Positions 1 to 10,739 are shown, numbered from the stretch's first letter. The stretch is DNA of 64,000 nucleotides from Anodontia alba (GCA_964016985.1 OZ024821.1:130163323-130227322); one strand, 5' to 3'. Program-made: numbers and translations. The notes: generated by a model not told the origin, from the letters alone.

Positions 1-789
1 GCGAGATACTGGTCCCAGGAAATCCATTGCTGAAGAGTGAACGGTGTCTCTGAAGACTGTCCAGCACTCATCTACATCTTCTGAACAGTGTTCCAGTGCA
101 TCATATGGAGGTGGGGAGGGCTGGGGAGAATTATACAGGAAAACTATAGAACTTTTGATAAGGCGAATAATATTTCAGTAAAGTACTAATGATAAGTCTC
201 TTATCGTAATATGTTCTATGAGAATTCATGCGGAAATTAGAAAACTAAAAACAGGGGGTCGTCCTATTTAATGACCACCAGGGTTTGTGACGTAACACGC
301 CCCCCAATCGTCCACCATGATGCTACTACAGTATAAAACATGGTCCGTCTCGTATGCACTTTAATGATAATGTGTGATACTTTTCTTCTTTTCTTCCCAG
401 AAAGTAAGACTTCGGCGAAAATACGGCTTATCATTTCCTTCCAATTGTCTCCGAAGCCTTATTTTCTGTAAAAACAGTAAGAAAAATATTCTAAAATGCT
501 GTTTGTTTTTGACATAGAGTCGGCAGGTTTGAGCTAAAGCTTTAAGCTTCAGAAGCTGTCAAACTTGGCTGCACAAAACTGGGCTCCTCCCCTTTGCCGT
601 GAGCGGTTAATGAACTAAAATATCCTAAATCATTTCTGAGTTTTTAAACACAACTTTAAAAAGGATATTCAGAATTGAGGCAAACTCCCCGCCAAAATTC
701 CCCAGTTCACAACTTGTTATAGTACAAGGAGGTAATCGCGAGCGGAAAGGGCGGTGTGGAGGAGGAGGGAGGGCTGAGATATTATCATT
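1..789. other. No gene seen
   Basis: No conserved frame, RNA or clear repeat found; a G-rich GGAGGAGGGAGGG stretch lies near 757. Confidence 0.5.
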
Positions 790-1050
790 ACGAAAACACG
801 CTTATTCAAATATACTGAAAAGTTAATCACCGAAAAATTGAAAATTTTCAGACAAAAAATTCAAATATTTTTTCGTATTTCTGCTCAAAACATAGATTGT
901 GGGTACTCGTTAGAACCGCCTCGCAGACGAATACCCACAATCTACGTTTTTGAGCAGAATAAGAAAAATAATGTATACCCCTGTAAACCCCAGTTTTACT
1001 ATATAAAAGTGGGGTTTAAGGGGGTCAAAATTATATAGGCATGTTTCCGT
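790..1050. repeat. Hairpin MITE, family E copy 1
   Basis: TIR ACGAAAACAYGCYTAT; arms contain CATAGATTGTGGGTACTCGT meeting at GCCTCG/CGAGGC. Core partly rearranged. Confidence 0.85.
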
Positions 1051-1487
1051 GATGTCGGAAGCTTACGTGATGAGCTGTGGAAATCCTCAAAAACCAGAGC
1101 CGTGTAGTCTCCACCAGCATTTTCTAAGAAAACTGTAATCACCGAGTCACCTTGAAAGATGACAAGCAATAGTTTTTTTAACGCTTAGAATACTGGGTGA
1201 CATCTCCAGAGAACACATTTAGAAATATTTGCTATTATTTGATTCAGAAAATAGGCTTTGAATAATTCATGCAAATTGTCTCCAATTAGCATGAAATGTT
1301 ACAGCCTATTTTCTCCTATTCCATACAAAGTTTGCCCTTGGAAACAAAAGAATAAACATATAAAACACACGTACGCACAAAAGAACGAAAATCTGAGTCG
1401 CGGCTTTATTAAGACTCTACGATGACATCAATGTAGTTTGAAGGGCTGCACATGCCCCCTACACCCGCGTTATCAGCAATTCGCATC

Positions 1488-1747
1488 ACGAAAGCATGCC
1501 TATATAATTTCGACCCCCTTAAACCCCCATTTTATATAGTAAAACTGGTGTTTACAGGGGTATACACTAGTTTTCTTATTTCTGCTCAAAAATATAGATT
1601 GTGGGTACTCGGCGAGGCGGTTCTAACGAGTATCCACAATCTATGTTTTGAGCAGAAATATGAAAAATATCAGAATTTGTATCTTAATTTTTTTTTTTTT
1701 TTTTTTGTGGTATAACTTTCAATATATTTGAATAGGCGTGTTTTCGT
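1488..1747. repeat. Hairpin MITE, family E copy 2
   Basis: Same ends, opposite orientation, with GGCGAGGCGG centre and a T-run (1688-1706) near the right end. It sits within an older repeat (1325-1487 and 1748-1900). Confidence 0.85.
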
Positions 1748-1900
1748 AATGATAAGATTGCATACGCACCCGCTCTAGCGCAGGCTTAATTAAAACTCGG
1801 TTTTCCATAATACCAGCGTGGGCTCAATGATCCCAAAGAAAATAAACCTAAAATGTGCACTGTAATGAAGTGCGGGAGACTTTTTATGGTCATCACAAGG
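1748..1900 (-). repeat. Dispersed repeat, relative of 9576-9930
   Basis: GGGCTCAATGATCCCAAAG is the inverse of TTTGGGATCATTGAGCCC at about 9825. Confidence 0.55.
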
Positions 1901-2129
1901 TAACGTATTTACCCATTTCAATAGCTGTCAATGTGTCTAGAAACATAGATCAGACGCAGCATTCTGTGGTATCTGATCTAGGTCTACACTGTTTGTTTCG
2001 GTCTGTGTGTTCCAATAATTAGACGAATTTCGATAACCAATGCTACAAAAGAATAGTTGCAATGATATGACACGCTAAAAGTCATTGATTCATGAAACAG
2101 ACAAATTTTGACAGTAGTGAAAAGCGCCT

Positions 2130-2370
2130 GGACCCAGTTGTTTAAAGCATCGTTTGTTTAACGAGTTCGTTAGTGGTCAAAATGTTAACTGCTCTAGTAA
2201 GTACAGTATCTAATTCACAGTTATTTTTGCTGAAAAAAAATGTGAGTAGCTTTTGCAAGCTACTCACATTTTTTCAGCAGAAATATTAGCATTTATGCCA
2301 TATTTAATGATTAAAGTTTTAACGATACGTTAACTAACGACATCGTTTGTTTTGAACAACTAGGCCCTGG
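2130..2370. repeat. GGGCCCAG hairpin MITE, family D copy 1
   Basis: TIR GGRCCCAGTTGTTYAAAGC. Core palindrome TGAGTAGCTTTTGCAAGC / GCTACTCACATTTTTTCAGC. Outer arms contain many GTTAACG-like motifs. Confidence 0.88.
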
Positions 2371-2869
2371 TCTCAAGGAAATTGGTTAATTGTACTATAA
2401 GGACAATGTCCAAGATATGTTAGCCACATGAGGAAAAGTTTTCCAGACACATGAGGAAAACGTTTCATGAAAACTGCAAATTTTATGAGGAAATTGCTGC
2501 ACATGTGCTAACCATAACCTATCCTTATGGAAAATCCATGGTTTTGTCCATTTTGAAGATTGGATCGCTTTCAGGCTCAACAATTTTATGGTAATACACA
2601 AAATATTGCTATCAGCCTTCTCATTAGTGGATATACGTTGGATAAGAATTCTTCAAAGTCCGACTTGTCCCTCCTCAATATTTTTTTATAACTGACCCGT
2701 TTTATTTCCTCTGAAAATGCTCTACTTAATGAGTTATATTCCAAATATGCCTCCCTTCTTCTAATCCCCGGGGACGCAGGATGCAGGGAATTACTTCTTC
2801 TCATAGGCCCTAACTGATTTTCATTTCTTTTATATTCTTTTTTTTTATAATTTGGTTTTACAGTCCACT
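2371..2869. other. No gene seen
   Basis: Short minus-strand frames only, without signal peptide, domain or splice context. Confidence 0.45.
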
Positions 2870-3300
2870 CAACACTGTTAGGGTCATGTCTAGACAGCCA
2901 GGTAATCTACTCATCATACCTTATAAGCACACCGTTTCAAGACCCTACATTAGCTCAAATAGTTTTTGAGACATCTTACTGACAAGACTATATTACAAGA
3001 GGCATAACTCCACAAAAACTCCGGATTGTTTTCAAAAGTTAACCAGGTAATTGACTCATCATTCCCAATCAGCATACCCAGTTTCAAGTTTCTAGCTCGA
3101 ACACATTTTGAGATATCTTGCTGACTAGATTCTATTATGTCCTTCGAAATGGGGCATAACAGGAACTACAAATCCGGCGAAAAAAATGCAGGTCCAATTA
3201 TTTTCTATCCTGATTTCACACATAAAATTTCAAGCTCCTATTTCTATGCAAAGTGTGTCAAGCGAACGAACGGACGAACTACCAAAGCGCAATCTACCCC
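2870..3300. repeat. Old tandem-repeat element (~150 base period)
   Basis: CATACCTTATAAGCACACCG-type units with GTTTCAAG...TTTTGAGATATCTTGCTGAC repeat two to three times. Confidence 0.5.
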
Positions 3301-3802
3301 TCTAACTTCTTGTTATTCTTTCTTTCGTTCCGTCTTTATTATTATGTTTGGTTGTGTAATTAATAGTTCTAATGTCTAACTCGGAATCGTGTGGTCCTGA
3401 TTCCGAGTTCTGCGACAGGTGCTAAAAGAGGACCTTAAACGCATGACAAGGACCTTCACTGTGTACAGGAAATAAAATATTTCTGACAATGAAAGAATAA
3501 ATAAATTACGGACACCCCTAAAATCATAAAAGAACCTGTCCAATCTATAAGGAAGAAGATTTTACTTGTATGAGTTGACGATGAAGAATGTCGGAAACAT
3601 CTGTGACAAATGCATATAAAAATGTACAACTGACTGCATCTACCAGATGTAGTCATTCATTTCTAATATGATAACAGGGAGATTGCCAACTTAAAAGAAA
3701 CACTGTTCAACCAAATTTATGAATAGACTGATCTATTTTGACAGTAATAGGCAATGTCATTTGCTTATATTTAGACCACGTCTGGTCAAGTACTTCCCTG
3801 CT

Positions 3803-3893
3803 AGCATTCTACATAAATCTACAGCGGGCCATTAGCGGCCCGTCAGCTACCCTGACGGGCCGCTAACGGCCCGCTGTAGATTTATGTAGAATG
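3803..3893. repeat. GC-rich near-perfect hairpin, ~42-base arms
   Basis: AGCATTCTACATAAATCTAC ... inverse GTAGATTTATGTAGAATGCT; inner arm AGCGGGCCATTAGCGGCCC with loop near GTCAGCTACCCTGAC. One mismatch is visible. Confidence 0.9.
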
Positions 3894-4185
3894 CTAACTG
3901 GGTTGTAACCGATCTATAAACGAGCCGTCGCTATTCGAGTCATCGAACTTTTACTAATTTCGATGACTGTATGATTTGTTATAAACTATATAAAATACAG
4001 TTACCAACCTCCTCTAAGAGCGGCTATATCATCAAAACTGGCATGGTAATTCGCCACATGCTCTAAATAATCGACCAACACTGTTTGATACATGCCCAGT
4101 AAATACACAACATAGTAACAATGTCACTCTGATATCGGAACGACGGTTCATTCCGATGTCGGACGACGTTGCGGTATTACAATGT

Positions 4186-4489
4186 TTGTTTGTGTTGAGA
4201 TTTTACGGCCCAGTCAACCCAATGGGGTCATGTCGAGCGCGGTCAGTTTACCTAACCACACGTTTACTGGGCAGACTTAGTCCTCTAAGCGGTTAACCAG
4301 TATTGTGCACATTCTTCCGCCAGAAACTGACAACTGCCCTTCTTGAATCAGCGGAAGGGAGAGAATGACCGTAGAAAATATTTCATGATCAATCTCCACG
4401 AAAGAATGTTGTCGACCTCGGCGGGGTTGAACCCACGACCTCCTGGTCTCCAGTCGGACGGCGCAGCCAACTGAGCCACCGAGGCCGGC
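4186..4489 (-). repeat. tRNA-derived SINE, full length (minus strand)
   Basis: Minus-strand head matches TGGCTCAGTTGG (A box) and GGGTTCAACCCC-like B box. The conserved body carries CTGATTCAAGAAGGGC and the tail ACCTCAACACAAACAAA. Flanked by TSD ATTACAAYGT (4176-4185 and 4490-4499). Confidence 0.92.
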
Positions 4490-4570
4490 ATTACAACGTA
4501 TGTGTTTGCTGGGTGTAAATTAAATAACAAACAGGTAATCATAAGTAAGTTTTATGCGCATTTTCATTAA

Positions 4571-4790
4571 CACATTTATGCCTAGCGTCCTATAAAAGGG
4601 ACATTGGCAAACAATGTAAACCGAGATCAGACGCCGCAGAACACGGCGTCTGATCAGGGTTTACAATGTTTGCATTAAATACAGGAATTTCTATAAAACA
4701 TGGCAATGATAAAAATAACCAAATATCCCTGATAGTGGAATGGATCGGTCAAAAGCGTTACGGTAGAGGAGTTCACTCGGCATAAATGGG
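4571..4790. repeat. TTAA-flanked hairpin MITE, family A
   Basis: TTAA then MACATTTATGCCTAGCG, ending GGCATAAATGGG-TTAA. Core palindrome ...AGATCAGACGCCG / CGGCGTCTGATC... Other copies: 10916-11212, fragments near 8430-8680 and 16893-17030, and 35331-35549. Confidence 0.85.
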
Positions 4791-4835
4791 TTAATGCGCA
4801 GCGGGTAATGAAATATCATATGATGCACAACGCGG

Positions 4836-5032
4836 GTAAAGGGACCTTATGACATGAAGGTGCAGATCAGCATGCGCATCCGTGCAGTCTGATCTGGGCA
4901 TTCTCTGTTCGTCGACATATACTACAGTAGCCATTGATTCTGTAAGCGAACAACAAAAGCCCAGATTGGCCTGCGCGAATGCGCAGACTGATCTGGGCCT
5001 GTGCTGTATGCAAATTACATAAAGGTCCTTTT
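4836..5032. repeat. Hairpin repeat with CGCAGWCTGATCTGGGC arms
   Basis: GGACCTTATGACATGAAGGT ... AAATTACATAAAGGTCC; arms GCAGTCTGATCTGGGC and its relative. Related sequences near 11225-11400, 28536-28762 and 62990-63120. Ends about 280 bases before the peptide gene's CRE-like site. Confidence 0.6.
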
Positions 5033-5307
5033 TAGTAATGAATTTGCTCTGATATAATAAGTAGTTTATTGTGAAGTAACAAATTTGATAACAAAGCAGA
5101 ACAATAAGGCAAATGACTAAACGAAATATTCCGTTTGGAAATATGAAAGCGTACTGCTACAATTTTTCTTGGTGCTTATAGGGTAAACCTTTCCCGTATA
5201 TTTATACAAAATTACCACTTCTTCGCAAAGATCTAAAAACAAATCTAAGTACTTAATGTGTTTTTATAAGAAATAAGATGTTAATGAACTACCATGGGAA
5301 CCCGTCG

Positions 5308-5355
5308 TTACGTCAGTGGTTTTGAGGCTATATAACCCATTTGTTCATGTTTCAG
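5308..5355 (+). promoter_or_regulatory. Core promoter of the peptide-precursor gene: CRE-like site, TATA box, initiator
   Basis: A CRE-like octamer TTACGTCA lies at 5308-5315, a TATA box TATATAA at 5329-5335, and an initiator-like TCAGCAC around 5352-5358, about 25 bases below the TATA box. The first in-frame ATG follows at 5411. The order and spacing fit a focused RNA polymerase II promoter; a CRE next to a TATA box is common in neuropeptide genes and would suggest cAMP/CREB control. No transcript data are available, so the start site near 5354 is inferred. Confidence 0.55.
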
Positions 5356-5410
5356 CACCATTAGCTATCCTTTTTGTCACAGTAACTGCTAGCGCGGAGA
5401 AGGGTTATTT

Positions 5411-5460
5411 ATGCCAGTCATGGTTGCGATAAGAACCCTTACCGTCATTTTACTTATCAG
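5411..5460 (+). CDS. Peptide precursor, coding exon 1 (signal peptide)
   Basis: Encodes residues 1-16 plus two bases of codon 17 (MPVMVAIRTLTVILLI). The exon ends ATCAG|GTATGT, a good donor. This is too short to be seen as an ORF and was found by searching upstream of exon 2 for a signal-peptide exon in compatible phase. The 5' UTR would be 5354-5410. Confidence 0.75.
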
Positions 5461-7857
5461 GTATGTTGACTGTCTTTGTGCTGTCTTTCAAGAATCTCGA
5501 GTTGTGGGCGCTTTATTCGAAATAGCTGACTCTGTAATATGAAAAGAGTCTTTTTCTTCACTCCATGCACATCGTCTTTTTTCTTCACTTCTTGCTCAGC
5601 GTCTTTTTCTTCACTTTTTGCACAGCGTCTTTTTTCTTCACTTCCTGCACAGAGTCTTTTTCTTCACTTCATGCACTGCGTCTTTTTTCTTTACTTCTGG
5701 CACAGCGTCTTTTTCTTCACTTCTTGCTCAGCGTCTTTTTCTTCACTTCTTGCACAACGTCTTTTTTCTTCATTTCTTGCTCAGCGTCTTCTTCTTCACT
5801 TTATGCATAGCGTCTTTTTTCTTCACTTCTGGCGTAGAGTTTTTTTCTTCACTTCTTGCACAGCGTCTTTTTTTTCACATCTGGCACAGCGTCTTTTTCG
5901 TCACTTCTTGCAAAGCGTCTTTTTCTTTACTTCATGCACGAGGTCTTTCTTCACTTCATGCACAGCGTCTTTTTTCTTCACTTCTTGCAAAGCGTCTTTT
6001 TCTTCATTTCATGCTCAGCGTCTTCTCTTCATTTCATGCACAGCGTCTTTCTTCACTTCATGCACAGCGTCTTAACTTCATGCACAGTCGTTTTCTTCAC
6101 TTCATGCACAGCGCCTTTCTTCACTCCATGCACGGAGTATTTTTCATCACTTCTCGCACTGCGTCTTTCTCTTCCCTTCATGCACAGCGTCTTTTTCTGA
6201 GCTTCATGCACAGCGTTTTTTTTTCTGAGCTTCATGCATAGCATCTTTCCCTTCAGTTGTTGTACAGCGTTTTTTTCTTGATTTCATGCACAGCGTCTTG
6301 GGCTTCACTTCATGCACATAGTCTTTCATCACTTCAAGCACAGAGTATTTTCTTCACTTTCAGCATAGTGTCTTTTTTTCACTTCATGCACAGAGTATTT
6401 TTCTTCACTTCATGCACAGCGTCTTTATTTTCACTTCATATACTGATGAAGGTACTGTGTGGTTGCATTTATTCCATAGGATTAACCTTTATCTCTCTCT
6501 GGTACAAATTGTCGATATTCTTTTCTTATTTTTCCCAGAAAATAGTATTTGACATTACATGCAAATTAATTTGCATGAAATGTCAAATCCTTTTTTTTCT
6601 AGGAAATATAAGAAAAATACTTCAAAATGTCTGCTGATTTTTTACCCAGCATGCTGAACTGTAACGAGCCAGATCAGTCCGTCAGGCTGCACAACCTGAG
6701 ATGGGCCTTATGCCATACATCGATATATTCTAATGATCCTGTAAGCGGAGAGCGATGACTGGCAAATAGTATAGATACCGATCAGATACCGCGTTTAAGG
6801 GCGTCTGATCTGGGTCTACACTGTTTAGACCTATCTGTCAACTCTCCTTTAAATATCTTTTGAAAAGACATGGGTTTTTTTTGTTTTTTTTGCCCGGCAC
6901 TTTACACAGATGAAGAAGATTTGCAAACTTTTTGCATGACTTAATACAAAACCATTTGCCGTAACTACTCATAAAAAGTTTTATTCTAGTCACTGGTTTA
7001 TATATATATATATATTCTCGTTTTTCAGTTCCCATGACAGGGAAGGTAGTTTGTATGCAGGTTTTCAACAAGTTCCACTTGTTCAAAATTTCTTCAGAAA
7101 TGTTCATAATATTATTATGGAACCTAAATAATTTAAAATTAGTGAAGACAAGCAAAATATATTTTTTATAAAAAGTTTCCGAAAATCTTGTTTACTACAG
7201 AAATTGCATAGGTCAGACCCATTTTTGACCATAAAATTAATTTTGCAGCAAATATTTGAAAACAAAGGACAGGATCAGAAACGACAAATGTTTTCTGATA
7301 AAATATTGCCAATCACAAATCATTTTTTTTCCATTTAGAATATAATGCCGCATAACAAAAAAAAAAAAAAGATGAATAACCTTTTTCCAAAGAATGTCGA
7401 AAGCACAGCAGTGTAAATACGTTACTGGTGCCATATTTTATTTACTTATTTTTTTTTTCTTTTCAGTTTTGTCGACGCTCGTCCTAGACGTTTGCATACA
7501 CATAAAGGCAGCATTGTAGTGGTGCAAGGCAACTCAGAACGAAAGCATGCTGGCAATTCCGATCATTACTTAAGGGCAACACAAAGGCATAAAGTGTCAG
7601 AAGTTAGAAAAAACGGGATAAAGAGAGTCAGTAATCATTGGAACAACGACAAAGAAATAGTGCCTCTCAGAACTCCCAACTCGGTGCCGAAATCTCATCC
7701 GACGGGACACAAAGCCAGAAACACGCGCACATATTACTCAAGACGTCAAAAGATAAATGGAGAGCGCGGGATCTGGACACGTTACGGGTTCTGGCCAGGA
7801 GGTCATGCAAGTCGGCGCCCCTTTGATAGTTTGGCTAGTAGGATAATAGGAAAATAA
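5411..7857 (+). CDS. Putative amidated neuropeptide / peptide-hormone precursor (two coding exons, 146 aa)
   Basis: Joining 5411-5460 to 7467-7857 across a GT...AG intron (AG|T restores a Ser codon) gives one open frame of 146 residues. Residues 1-21 look like a signal peptide: a short basic start, a run of L/I/V/T, and a V-D-A cleavage site. The mature part is basic and Cys-free, with dibasic sites RR24-25, RK42-43, RK64-65, KR69-70, RR109-110 and RR133-134. It ends RR-PFDSLASRII-GK-stop, so prohormone convertase, carboxypeptidase and amidating enzyme should release PFDSLASRII-amide. A second candidate is the 22-residue piece 111-132 with N-terminal Gln (possible pyroglutamate). L-A-S-x-hydrophobic-hydrophobic-amide recalls the LASGLVamide peptides of molluscs, from memory only. 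ATG5420 (Met4) has a stronger Kozak context than ATG5411. The gene has its own TATA promoter and polyA signal. It could be another secreted peptide, but a chance assembly is unlikely. Confidence 0.78.
5540..6440. repeat. Minisatellite, ~24-27 bp unit, about 0.9 kb
   Basis: Roughly 35 imperfect copies of a unit like CTTCATGCACAGCGTC followed by TTTTTCTTCA. All three plus frames are open over long stretches, because the unit lacks stops and varies in length. These frames give low-complexity proteins rich in F, S, H and C, and I regard them as artefacts of the repeat. Units vary in the T-run length and in TGCACAG versus TGCTCAG. Confidence 0.9.
6478..6660. repeat. Hairpin MITE, family I, in the peptide gene's intron
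   Basis: ATTAACCTTTATCTCTCTCT, then AGTATTTGACATTACATGC / GCATGAAATGTCAAATCC, and TTTTACCCAGCATGCTGAAC. Confidence 0.7.
7467..7857 (+). CDS. Peptide precursor, coding exon 2 (propeptide and mature peptides, stop)
   Basis: Preceded by the pyrimidine-rich acceptor TTTTCTTTTCAG. One base completes Ser17, then 129 codons run to TAA at 7855-7857. It begins FVDARPRR, giving the end of the signal peptide and the first dibasic site, and ends PFDSLASRII-GK. The frame is open for the whole exon, about 390 bases, in AT-rich DNA where stops are frequent. Confidence 0.78.
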
Positions 7858-8385
7858 TCGCAGTTTACCATGGATGAGCCATCGAATAATAAGAATAGAC
7901 TTATTTGACGGGTTCATGTTTTGTTCACGTTTTGTCTAGACTTATTTTACGATTCACGTTTTGTACACGTTTGGTGAGGATCCAAGGTGGAAGGCTAGAC
8001 CTCAAAAGGGGGGTCGCACTAAGCTGAAAGCCTTTGAGTCCCTTTTCAAAAACAGAACACACAAACAGACATTTGCTTCCCAGCTCTTCTAAAAATTCTT
8101 ATCCAATTTATGCTGAGTGGACTCTCCTACCTCAGCTTTTGGACAGGTCCATTTCCAATAGAATGGATGTCTGGGTAGTTTGTGTGTGTGTGTTTTTTTT
8201 TTTTTTTTCTTTCTTTCTTGTTAATTATTTTGTTTCCAATAGAAGGGATTTCTGAGTAGTTTTTGTTTGTTTTTTTGTTTAGTTTTTTTTCTTCTTTCTT
8301 TCTTTGTCTTGTTTCCGGGCGGATGTAGGCCGCTATAGGCCGAAACGTTCCCAGAACTGAGTCAACAATAAAGATAATATAATTA
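7858..8385 (+). other. Likely 3' UTR of the peptide-precursor gene, with polyA signal AATAAA at 8367-8372
   Basis: The stop codon is followed by about 500 bases without another long frame, with T-rich tracts near 8190 and 8285, and then AATAAA at 8367-8372. It is the first canonical signal after the stop. The exact cleavage site cannot be seen. Confidence 0.5.
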
Positions 8386-8429
8386 ATATTCTTCCTTTGA
8401 AGAATTTTTTGTTCAAAAATGTTTTTATC

Positions 8430-8680
8430 ATTTCCATATTTTATAGATTTACCTGTACTAAATGCAAACAGTATAGACCCAAGTCATCCGCTGCATTCTG
8501 TGGAGTCTGATCTGGTTCTACACTGTTTGCCAATATCTTTCTATGGGACGCTAGGCATAAGTGGGTTAAAGCAACGATCGTCCCTTTCCCCACTTTTAAG
8601 TCATCTATGCCTAGCGTCCCAGAAAAGGGACACTGGCAAACAATATAGACCCAGATCAGACGCCGCAGAGAACTTTTGGT
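8430..8680. repeat. Two fragments of family A hairpin MITE, head to head
   Basis: 8460-8575 ends GACGCTAGGCATAAGTGGG-TTAA; 8608-8675 begins ATGCCTAGCGTCCCAGAAAA and breaks off within the core. Confidence 0.75.
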
Positions 8681-8891
8681 AAATATATTGGTTTAAACAA
8701 TAATTTATTTGTTTAAATTCCATATTACAATATAGACTAATACAAATATAGACAATTTATACAAAAGGGAATCAGAAGAAAGTCAGAAAGTCGTGTAAAT
8801 CTGTATTCCATTGTGACAATATAGAGGTTATGGTAAATATATTGATAGAATCTTGATAATTAGACTTAATGTTAGGGGACTCGGACACAAC

Positions 8892-9133
8892 ACGAAAACA
8901 TGCCTGTATAATGTTGACTCCCTTAAACCCCAATTTTATATAGTAAAACTGGAGTCTATAGGGGTATACATTATTTTTCTTATTTCTGCTCAAAAACAGA
9001 TTGTGGATACTCATTATAACCGCCTCGCCGAGGAACATGAAAGTAGAAACATGAAAAGTATCAGAATTTTTATCTGAAAATTCTCATTTGTTCGTGGTAA
9101 AATTTTCAGTGTATTTGAATAGGCTGTTTTCGT
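8892..9133. repeat. Hairpin MITE, family E copy 3
   Basis: ACGAAAACATGCCTGTATAA ... AATAGGCTGTTTTCGT, with most of the right core arm deleted. Confidence 0.8.
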
Positions 9134-9575
9134 AATGACGTGGTAGATTTTCCGTCATGTTTACAAGGAAGACAACTTTTGTTATTTCCTGTTTACTTTC
9201 CTGCGTACTAAGCTGTATCTGTTGATGGTTCTAATCTAAAAGGAAAGAATTTGCTCCATTGGAGAAAATTCGCATGAAATGTCAAATCTGAGAAAAATAA
9301 GAAAAATATTTCAAAATGTCGTTTGTTGAAATTTTTACCCAGAGTGCTAAGTGATAAAGTTTTAGATTACAGTTAATACATGTAATACTTTGAACAACAG
9401 GGACCAAGCTACTGTTTTAACTGTATAGTAATTCATTATGTCTTTATCGTTAGAATTGTTGAAAAATATTAATAAAATAATTTCATCTACTGCCATTTGA
9501 ATTGTTTTTACTTTTGATTTCTATTGCTACATTGACAGAATCAACATAATAAGAAGTCTTCAAGTCTTCAGCATT

Positions 9576-9930
9576 CAGCATCAACCGCTTGAGCCGGTGC
9601 TAGGGGACGTATGCAGTCTCACAAACTACATTGCTGCATATGATGAGACTTAATAAAACCGAGTCTCCGATTTTAGTTCTTTTGTGTGTTCTTTGTTTCC
9701 AAAGGCAATCTTTTAGATTTTTATTTCACTTCACTGCAGCTGGTGTTAATTAAGTGCCGTGTGGAGGCCATAAAATGTCTCTACCTTACTTCACCATTGT
9801 GCAGATAATATTTTTTAATTCCTTTGGGATCATTGAGCCCATTCTAGTTACTTTGAAAATCGAATACCGCTTAAGCCAGTGCTAGGGAGCAAATGCAGCC
9901 TTGCAAACTACATTGCTGCATACGATTTTC
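9576..9930 (+). repeat. Dispersed repeat, inverse copy at about 1325-1487/1748-1900
   Basis: TTTGGGATCATTGAGCCC and GTGCTAGGGAGCAAATGCAG recur; the copy near the left edge of the window is on the other strand and is split by the family E element at 1488. Confidence 0.55.
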
Positions 9931-10125
9931 TTCTTCTTCTAGCCACATTACCCTATTCAGACAAATAATAACTCTTCTACAATTTGTACAAGTCCATTTT
10001 AATCCCACCAAAATATGTTGGATGAGTAGCAAACAGTGTAGACTGACCAGACGCCGTCTTCTATGGCATCTGATTTTGTTCTACATTGTTTGTTCAGGTA
10101 CCCTAAATACCCTAAATATTCGCAC

Positions 10126-10240
10126 ACCCGCCCAGCGGGCACAAGACGTTTATACAACGTCGCATCAACGTCGATGCAACATCATGATGTTGCATCGACG
10201 TTGATGCGATGTTGTCTCAACATTGTGTGCCGGCTGGGCT
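10126..10240. repeat. Hairpin MITE with palindromic ATCATGAT centre
   Basis: CGCCCAGCGGGCACAAGACG ... TGTGTGCCGGCTGGGC, arms ACGTCGATGCAACATC / GATGTTGCATCGACGT. Confidence 0.85.
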
Positions 10241-10739
10241 TATGTCCTCACCATAATTATCCTAAAACTGACTTTGTCCAATTTACATGTACTACCTATA
10301 ATAAAACTGCCGGATGCGTGGTAAACAGTGTTGATCAGTGTTAACTCCGATCATAATCTGCATTTTTTGCTCAGGTATAATTTTTACTCTACACATTCAG
10401 TGACATTAGTTCTTCTCCATCCTTGTCTTAAAATTTGACCATGTCCATTATATTGCCTGCTGATGCCAGTAAAACTGCTGGATGACTGACAAACAGTGTA
10501 GACGCTGATCAGACGATGTTTGTCCAATTTTGGTGAAAGTCTATGGATTGCGCTACAATACACCGCCTTGCTATCCATAGGCGCATTCCTTTTGCCCGTA
10601 ACCGGATTATGTTTTCGAAAAAAAAAGTGATTTTGGAATCAGAAATATGTTTCAGTTAAAATTATGGATTGTGCCACAACACACCACCTTGCTATCCATA
10701 TGCGCATTCCTTTTGCCCGCAACCGGATTATGTTTCCGC

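Larger units (their letters stand above)
5461..7466 (+). other. Intron of the peptide-precursor gene
   Basis: Starts GTATGT and ends TTTTCTTTTCAG. It carries the minisatellite at 5540-6440, a hairpin MITE at about 6478-6660, and otherwise AT-rich sequence (6840-7440) in which I see no gene. Confidence 0.7.

Noticed and set aside
6053..6244. Minus-strand ORF of repeated VHEVK-like units
   Set aside because: Reverse reading of the same minisatellite.
5540..6440. Possible CRISPR-like array
   Set aside because: Units are contiguous and variable with no spacers; this is a eukaryotic minisatellite.
5539..6637. Several overlapping long ORFs rich in F, S, H and C
   Set aside because: They arise from a ~25 base minisatellite open in several frames; there is no signal of purifying selection, no start context and no splice sites.
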